In this document: piece after piece, positions 57,892 to 64,000 of the stretch
How positions within the stretch are numbered: position 1 is the first letter of the stretch
How the letters are laid out: the number at the start of each line of letters is the position of its first letter
DNA from: Porodaedalea pini
Lineage: Eukaryota > Basidiomycota > Agaricomycetes > Hymenochaetales > Hymenochaetaceae
Assembly: GCA_002794775.1 (NCBI GenBank)
Contig: NBAY01000012.1
Coordinates: forward strand, 439,001 to 503,000
DNA length: 64,000 nucleotides
Direction: 5' to 3'
The notes under the pieces: generated by a model
Databases searched by the model: none
Told to the model about the DNA's origin: nothing
What the model saw: the letters and a program-made list of their open reading frames with translations, nothing else
Position numbers and translations under genes: made by a program

Positions 57892-59090
57892 TCCTGCTAT
57901 GTGATTCGAAACCAAGGTGCGTTTCGCTAACGCCGCAGATAACGTAGGCGGGCATTCAGCGCAGTTTCCCACGCCTGCTTAGATTCCTTTCTCGGTTTTG
58001 GTAAAGCGTGCGAGTTACAATCATGCAAGTGAGACGCTGAACAAGTATTATCCAGAAAATGTACTCGTTAAAAGGACCCGGAAGCGAGTGTATGTCATAT
58101 TTAAGGAGATATAAACTACCCTATGGGTATTTCTCTCATGGAAGTTTTAAGCCTGTCTAAAGTTAAGCCCCCCCCCCCCCCCGCCGCACGCGTGTTTCCA
58201 AGTTCTTATGAACGTGCATGAGACCAAACTTATCATAATATATCTGTCGATTATCGTCCACTCTCTGCATGCAGGCCTTCGCTATACTCCATGCTTTCGG
58301 AGAGAATTTGACGACAAATCGAAATGGACACCAACTCGACGGTCGCCTCTTCCAGGACCTGGTTGAAATGTGATCAGGTGAGCAAAGAAAGTGATATGAA
58401 CATTGAGAAAGTGGACATACAGGTTCGAGATGGCCGACGAGCCTCTGAGGATCTTCGTGGTCTTGACAAGTTCTACACCAAATCGGCGTCTTATTTCGTT
58501 CACGTTTGATCAACGGCTCAACTTGCGAGTAATTAGTTGCTGGTGCGGTGGGTCAATTATCATCCAGATAAGACATGAACACAACCCGATGGTCCATTCC
58601 ACCGGACATTTCTCCTTGAATAGCGAGATCTCGCCTTTCCGAACGTGCTTGCGTACCTTCTCTAGAACCTCCTTCGCTTTCTAAATTCTATTCTTTCTGC
58701 CACGCTGGAGCCAAGCACGTTTGAGTCCGTATGTATATTCATGTGCGGCAAATACGGCAGCCGCCGTCGCTTTCGACTCGGTGTCCGGATCCGCCTTCTG
58801 TGCACTCGCTACTTGCAGTGATACCTTGAGCTTGACGAGTAGCGTGCCAAGGGCAGGTACAAACACAAACCCGGAACAACAGAGGAACAAGATACGCGCT
58901 TTATCGCACATGATACGTCCACATACGAAAAGTAATCAAGAGCAGGAATCCAACAGACTGCCGGTGGGACAGATACATGCAAAGAAACGCGGTGCAAAAG
59001 AAGCGTCGGATTGGATTTAAGGTTACTTTAATGGTGAAGTCAAAAGAGAATTCGTTTCTTGGCTTCAACTCGGGCTCGCCATCATGACAT
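57892..59090. other. 1.2-kb region with coding-like fragments but no confident gene
   Basis: Holds a C-tract at about 58169-58182. On the minus strand two protein-like stretches occur: 58681-58911 (FAAHEYTYGLKRAWLQRG) and 58500-58680 (KEVLEKVRKHVRKGEISLF, WTIGLCSCLIWMIIDPP), with NEIRRRFGVELVKTTKIL downstream at 58440-58500. I could not join them with consistent splice phases, so they may be a gene I cannot model or a decayed one. Confidence 0.4.
58169..58182 (+). repeat. Poly-C tract
   Basis: A run of about 14 C residues following GTTAAG; the second long C tract in the window besides that at 2529. Confidence 0.8.
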
Positions 59091-60077
59091 TTAGCAGCAG
59101 CACGACTCGACCGTCTCGCAAGGGCAGCCTAATGTGAATAATATTAGCACATCAGAGAAAGTACGCCGGAGGAAGGAGAGAGTAATACTGACAGATGATA
59201 TCCGCCCAGCATTCGCAGCATCCCTAGAGTATAGAGTGTTACGAGTCAGTCGTGATGCCCGCGAATTAGATAGATGAAAACGAGGTCTTTGGGTAAGGAC
59301 AGTCTGATCTTACCTTGCAACATTCTGTTTGGATTAATCGAAGTGGCGAAGGTCAGAATTTAAAATGATATGGATGTAAGAAGATACGCACCGAAGCACA
59401 TGAAACACTCGATAATGCCTAGGAAGCAATCCTATTAGGGGAAGAAGAGACGAATTATTACCAAATTCAGGATAGCTTAAGGCATAAAGTACGAGTCCAG
59501 GGACAACAAAAGAGACGGCGGAATTGGAAAGGATAAAAATAGAACGACCAACAGAAACACGACAAACGTGTGTGATATGAAACCAAACCCCAACGAAATA
59601 ACAAAGACAAATGATGGCAAGTTCAGTTGTTGTACTTACCTTGGCAGCACCACCTCCACGAATGCGCATGGCCTTCTGCTCGCCGGGCTGCTGCTGGCGG
59701 GTCGCGACGGGTGCCGAGGTCGGGACTGGTCGGCGTTGATATGTAGCGAGGTCACCGGAGTTTCATTGACGGATAAGCACGATGGAGATGAAGATCCAAA
59801 TTTAACACGCCAGAACAGTAGGGTGGAAGAGATAAGGCGCATGTTCAGGTGTCGTGCGAAGCGAACGAGGCCAGCGTAAGTTGAAGAGGGCGGAAAGCGA
59901 GAAGTCAGTAAACAGCTCCAGAGATATCAAAAACGAGCAGGAGCTCTTGACGAAAGGTACAGGAGAAGAACAAGCAAACGGCAGAAGAAAAAGCGTACCC
60001 ATCTGGATGGCGCCAGTCGGCTGCTGGGCAACCGAAGCGCGGGCGGGCTTCGCAATGGGTGCGTTTGAGGCGTCCAT
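59091..60077 (-). CDS. Small Cys-rich tail-anchored-type (CYSTM-like) protein
   Basis: A 94-residue protein from six exons in transcription order: 60077-59999, 59725-59640, 59431-59392, 59324-59314 (11 nt), 59223-59193, 59128-59091; phases agree. The first 50 residues are polar and rich in Ala, Pro, Gln (KPARASVAQQPTGAIQ, TRQQQPGEQKAMRIRGGG). The C-terminal 38 residues are packed with Cys (CFLGIIECFMCFECCKGCCECWADIICCPCETVESCCC), about 14 in all. This is the layout of the eukaryotic CYSTM module: polar N-terminus followed by a short Cys-rich, membrane-associating helix, in proteins linked to stress and metal tolerance. Assignment is by layout and the GGGAAKDCFLGIIECF start of the module. Role here is unknown. 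Confidence 0.8.
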
Positions 60078-61499
60078 AACTTCAATACTGTGTTCTTCAG
60101 ACCTCAGCCATTAGCATCATCTGCGACAGCAGCAGTGAAGGAAAGAACGACATACAGGTGAGTGAGAAATGGAAGGAAGAGATGCGTGAACGTGTTGTCA
60201 CCGCAGTAATGGAGTGTTAAATATATGTCTAAAAATAGACATCTCGTGTCGTGAGGTCATTAGTATTACTAGTGCCGGGCGGCATGACGCTCAGGGAAAG
60301 GAAGTCGAGGTCTTTCTAATCCAAACATTAGAATGCAAGCATCTACGCATGATGGCTGCATAACGGTGGAGCTGAACCAACATATTCAAAGTTAATTTTG
60401 TTCAATGACGTGAAGGGTCTGCAGTGGAGCTTAGTAACTGAATGGGAAACACAATGTTAAAGTAGTTATTCTACGTCCAGACACACTGTCGATTAAAAAA
60501 CATTGCAGAGGGATGCAGAGGTGCAGGAACGACGGGAAATGTCAGAGCATAATATTATTAGAAGTGCCAAGAAGGAATTAGCCTATAAGCTCAATAAAAG
60601 CGGTCCACGCCAAGGCGTCGAAACTGTCCGAAATGACGCGATGGGCAAATTAGAAGTTCGGCAATCGGAATGCGAGTACGTTGCAGACTCTCTCAGATTT
60701 CGAAGGAGTCGAGCAGTCAGCCAGAACAACGATAAAATGAGTTTAAACAGTCGTGAGACAGAAGGAATCCTCACCCACGATCGTTGCGACCCGGAGGGCA
60801 ATTTTTCATCGACAGGAGCGCGGGTTTCCGCGCCTGCCGCGAATCGTGCCAAACCTGATTCTCGAGCGAGCGACCTTCCTTCCAGTCCATATCGAAAGGG
60901 AAAGGCGTGCTGACAACTGCATCCTGCGTCCTGACCAGTTGCAATCCAAAGGGTTTCAAGGGAGGAGCAGATGATAGTAGCTCGGGCGACCTCTATTTAC
61001 TATCTTCGACCTTCCTTCGGTACAAGAGGTCTAGTCGTACAAGGGACGGGCTGCCCGGGAGGTCCGGCCGTTCTTGTCCCTCCAACACTTCTCCCTATGC
61101 TCTTCCCGTATAGACTTGAAAAACGAGGCACTCCATCATTTGTAGCAGTGTAAAAATGAGGAAGAGGTACTGGGCACAAATAAAGGCCAGAGACATCTGA
61201 CCATAAGTTGAATGCTTGATTATTGAGTGCCACGCCGTACGGCCCAAGGGCGGGCAGCGGAGCGAGGAAAGAACTAGCGATCGTGCAGAACAGTCTCTTG
61301 TAACCAAAGTCGCTGAGCAATTGGCAATGCGAAGAGCCGCGAGTAATGTTATAATTGTTGCACTAGCTAGCCTGCGCTTCGTACGCGGACTGCATTGAAC
61401 ACATCTGGCAGGGTTGGAATTCACGGGCAGCGCTTCTTGAATGTTGAAACCAGCACTCACACATCAAGGTAGCTTGTCGCATTCGCTCGCTTACACTTC
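60078..61499. other. 1.4-kb intergenic region, no supported gene
   Basis: Promoter of the CYSTM-like gene followed by unassigned sequence. The frame at 60503-60913 (136 codons, plus) is open but charged and irregular, and its complement is open too. I call no gene. It may include unrecognisable 3' remains of the SNM1 relic that follows. Confidence 0.45.
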
Positions 61500-61760
61500 G
61501 CGCGAGAATTACAGAAAGACTTCAAGCTCTCGAAGCCTGCTGTTTAATCACATATTCTCTGAGGAATCTTGTCTGATTCCTCTCGTGTCCCGAGAGCATC
61601 TCCTTCGCATTGATCAAGACGCCCTGGAACTCAGGCCGACGACATTATCAGAGTGTTGTGAGTCAAAAAACGAAGCGCGAAGGTGGCCAGACTCCGGCAG
61701 CGCTGCACGAAAGGATTCGCCGACATGGATGGGATGAGGAATGACGAAAGTGTTGCATGT
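61500..61760 (-). pseudogene. Relic of SNM1/Artemis-like nuclease gene (module copy C)
   Basis: On the minus strand this aligns by eye to exon 1 of the gene at 18112: CATCCCATCCATGTCGGCGA with the RVDEF region, TTGACTCACAACACTCTGA with the HTHSDH region, GCGAAGGAGATGCTCTCGGG with AKEMLLR, and AAGATTCCTCAGAGAA with FLREE. The metal motif is destroyed (HTHSDH becomes HNTL) and a stop follows soon after. It faces away from the WW-like gene at 62110, as in copies A and B. Confidence 0.75.
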
Positions 61761-62109
61761 TGGAGACGCAACTGGTCACTGCACAGGTAGACAAAATAAC
61801 ACGTGACCGTGTGCTTGTGACCTGTGCGCACATTAATATTCCGCCTTTCGAGTTCAGACGGAGCTAAACTGCGAGTTTGATTCCTATCTCATCCCTCAGT
61901 ACAATCCATGTATCGACCCAAGCTCATCCCGCTACTCTATATACTATGACATGCACAAACCTCTCGGTTGGCCTTTCCTGTCTGGCATAAGATTATTGTA
62001 TAAGCATGGTTCTTGAACTTTATATGGAGCCCGGGAACTTGCACTGCACTGGTCCTGCAGGCAGGCAGAAGCTTTAAAGCCATCATGTCCGTGCTCATCG
62101 CCTCACAAT
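61761..62109. promoter_or_regulatory. Divergent spacer of module copy C
   Basis: About 350 bp between the SNM1 relic (minus) and the WW-like gene (plus). The end near 62040-62100 aligns with sequence upstream of the copy A start. An alternative ATG at 62086 lies here in another frame. Confidence 0.5.
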
Positions 62110-64000
62110 ATGCCCTTTCCTCTCTATACCCCCATCGTCGACACCTACAGCGGCGCTGTTCTCGTCACGAAAGCTATGACACCTCACCGACTTCCTGTGA
62201 TCTGGCTCCATAAACTACTAGTCCTCTGCCGCCGATGGGCGTCGCAGTCCTTGAAGGGGCTCCTCCGCCTCCTTTCTCGCCTCGTTCAGTGGCTTGACTC
62301 GTGCAGGGCTGATGACGGAACCTCGACTAACAATAGGCAGTCTTCACAAGGAGTCTCGAACAGTGAAAGCGTCCGAGCCGATGTCCACCTTCGACCTGGC
62401 CAGAAAGCCATCTCGCAGACCACCGCGGAGAACACAGTCGTACTTTCCTACTCATCGTTGCCCATCGTCCCGCCACCCGTGCACACGCAAGGGCGTTTCA
62501 TGTCCACGGATTCTCGTATTCCCAGATCACCGACTCTTCTCGACGAACCGGGCTCCTTATCGGCATTGGGATACGAAGTAGGGCGCAGACACTCAACAAG
62601 TTTGTGTTCCACCGGAGAAACATCTACTTTCACACATGGAGTGGTGATGGCGGAGCCAGAGCATATGACGGCAGAGCCAATTTCTTTCAAGCCTACGGTA
62701 CCGTCGAATACTCCTCGGTATAATCGGGACGTTAAAATGTTCGTGTAAACTCTAATATCATAATGTTTCTCGCTCATGGCATTCAAGAGAGAACTATCGT
62801 GGCCCATGGATTTTCAAGCCTCTTAAAACACTGGCTATCGGCAACCTTCAGTACGTCTTCCAGGAATTCTAAGCTCAACACCCTTGCTTAGAAAAGCTCG
62901 CAGAACACAACGTCTTGAACCGTGGCAATATTACGTGCACCCGGATGGCCAGCCCTACTACAGCTGCAAGCAAGGTCCACATCGGTTCTCTTACCTCACA
63001 GAAGCAGATCCCAGTAACCCAGCGATCCGACTGAAACTCGACCGATTTATGGATGCAATCGAGAGTAAGGCAAATGATCCTGAATTTCTCAGGGAAATTC
63101 CACCGAATGTCGAAGTCGCTCTGGAGATCGAAGATGACGACGAATGGCAGTATTATATGATCGACCTTGACCAGCGGTCGGTATTCTGGCTCGATGAATA
63201 CGATCTCGGATCAGATCTAGGCCCTAATGATGGTGTCGAGCTGGAACATCATCTGCGTGTGTCGAGTCATTGACCTTGTCTTTCTCATCTATATCTCCTT
63301 CTTGTCCCCTTTAGGCCATCTGCTTACCTTTGAATTTTGGCAACACATCGAAACCTTTCCGATCAGTCCGCGCCAGCCTCCGAAAGGACTTTTTGGTGAG
63401 CTGCTGGATATCCTGAACTACTTCAACATAGGTAGGCACATTTAAATTTGACGTGCTCCAGTTAATGACATGCGCTTTAAGACTCTATATCATCAATTGA
63501 CTCAACCGCCCCTTACGGCAATGTCGAAACGCAGTCCCTCATAGCATCCGTGAAACATCTGCAATGTTTGTTTGTGTATTAATATTGCCTTCAAACCTTC
63601 CCACTGATTTCTTTACAGCGGCCAATGATATGTGTCCCTCTAGTTTCGCTATTGTAAGCTTGGGTGAGCGGGTTTTGGTTCCCACATGTTTCTGAATTGG
63701 TGTTCTGACTATTAGCCAGCTCGATTAATGGGAGTCATCGGTCCGTGACAATTCATCATTCTGTATCAGCCAAGCAGCTTATCTTATAGAATTTACAGCA
63801 AACGAGCGTCGTCTCAACTTCTATGGTTTCGAGGGAGCTCGTATCACAGCCTTTCAGAGTGTACGCGGCCAGCCTTCCAACAAGCGTTCATGGCTCGTGA
63901 AGTGTTTCTCGCCGGTGCTCTTCTACGCCCCCGATACCCATTTGAAAAGACTCGAGAGGCTTTATGTCGATGGTATCTTGCGACTTGAGAGATGGAAGAC
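62110..64000 (+). CDS. WW-like domain multipass membrane protein (module copy C, 3' end beyond window)
   Basis: Paralogue of the gene at 12721-15398, cut by the window end. Exons 62110-62744, 62788-62850, 62892-63256, 63315-63431, 63482-63565, 63619-63663, 63720-63740 (21 nt), 63799 onward. Four of the internal exons (117, 84, 45 and 21 nt) have exactly the lengths seen in copy A. Matching segments: LHKLLVLCRRWA, PPPVHTQ, GPWIFKPLKTL, PWQYYVHPDGQPYY (WW-like), FWQHIETFPIS, NYFNI, RLMGVI and FYGFEGARI. The transmembrane exons lie beyond the window. No stop or frameshift is seen after the start. The N-terminus is uncertain: an ATG at 62086 is out of frame by one base relative to the relic copy B, so a small frameshift may have moved the start. 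Confidence 0.75.

Noticed and set aside
60503..60913. 136-codon open frame
   Set aside because: Both strands are open here, composition is irregular, there is no signal or domain, and no splicing partner.
62086..62109. Upstream ATG at 62086 as start of WW copy C
   Set aside because: It is out of frame with the conserved CRRWA region by one base unless a frameshift is assumed; the in-frame ATG at 62110 is used, with this noted as uncertain.
1..64000. CRISPR arrays, operons, Shine-Dalgarno sites, phage or plasmid genes
   Set aside because: No regularly spaced repeats; genes are interrupted by short GT-AG introns and have TATA boxes far from the ATG. This is eukaryotic DNA.
1..64000. tRNA and rRNA genes
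   Set aside because: I looked for the conserved B-box GGTTCRANYCC near a matching A-box and found no convincing pair. A tRNAscan run would be decisive.

Overview
This is a 64 kb piece of a fungal nuclear genome, almost certainly from a wood- or litter-decaying basidiomycete (Agaricomycetes). The signs are dense genes on both strands, many short GT-AG introns (mostly 50-70 nt), very small exons, a GH74 xyloglucanase and an AA9 lytic polysaccharide monooxygenase, and Kex2-processed secreted proteins. There are no operons, CRISPR arrays or prokaryotic signals. All gene models were spliced by hand from reading frame, splice sites and remembered family motifs. Exon phases add up to an intact frame in every full model except the SNM1/Artemis-like gene, which has one frameshift.

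Layout. 1-9.2 kb: 3' end of a GH74 xyloglucanase; a small secreted protein; a UBE3C/Hul5-type HECT ubiquitin ligase (minus) divergent from an AA9 LPMO (plus). 9.8-12.4 kb: type II DAHP synthase (shikimate pathway), 15 exons. 12.7-20.9 kb: a large WW-like membrane protein gene (minus), a relic of an SNM1/Artemis-type nuclease gene, a relic of the WW gene, then the near-intact SNM1/Artemis gene (plus). 20.8-28.5 kb: a direct tandem duplication of about 3.6 kb, each unit carrying one double-psi beta-barrel secreted protein gene. 31.2-33.3 kb: aromatic amino acid decarboxylase. 33.7-36.8 kb: Bzz1-type F-BAR/C1/SH3 protein, divergent from a Kre9/KNH-like cell-wall protein (36.9-37.9 kb). 38.1-39.5 kb: Pop2/Caf1 deadenylase. 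40.1-41.5 kb: an unrecognised 354-residue protein, divergent from Prp6 splicing factor (41.8-45.0 kb). 45.6-47.4 kb: Jen1-like MFS carboxylate transporter. 48.4-48.6 kb: a 231-bp inverted-repeat transposon (MITE). 49.3-51.4 kb: F-box protein, divergent from the NAT10/Kre33 RNA acetyltransferase (51.9-55.9 kb). 56.3-57.9 kb: 2-oxoglutarate/Fe(II) oxygenase. 59.1-60.1 kb: CYSTM-like Cys-rich small protein. 61.5-64 kb: a third SNM1-relic/WW-gene pair, running off the window.

How the parts relate. Most genes are unrelated housekeeping functions (ubiquitin ligation, deadenylation, tri-snRNP splicing, rRNA/tRNA acetylation, actin-membrane coupling). The wall-degrading set (GH74, AA9, small secreted proteins) fits a saprotrophic lifestyle. 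The main structural story is a divergent two-gene module, WW-like membrane protein facing away from an SNM1/Artemis-family nuclease. It occurs three times, and in each copy at most one partner survives. Secondary themes are very small exons (two of 7 nt) and a local excess of GC-AG introns.
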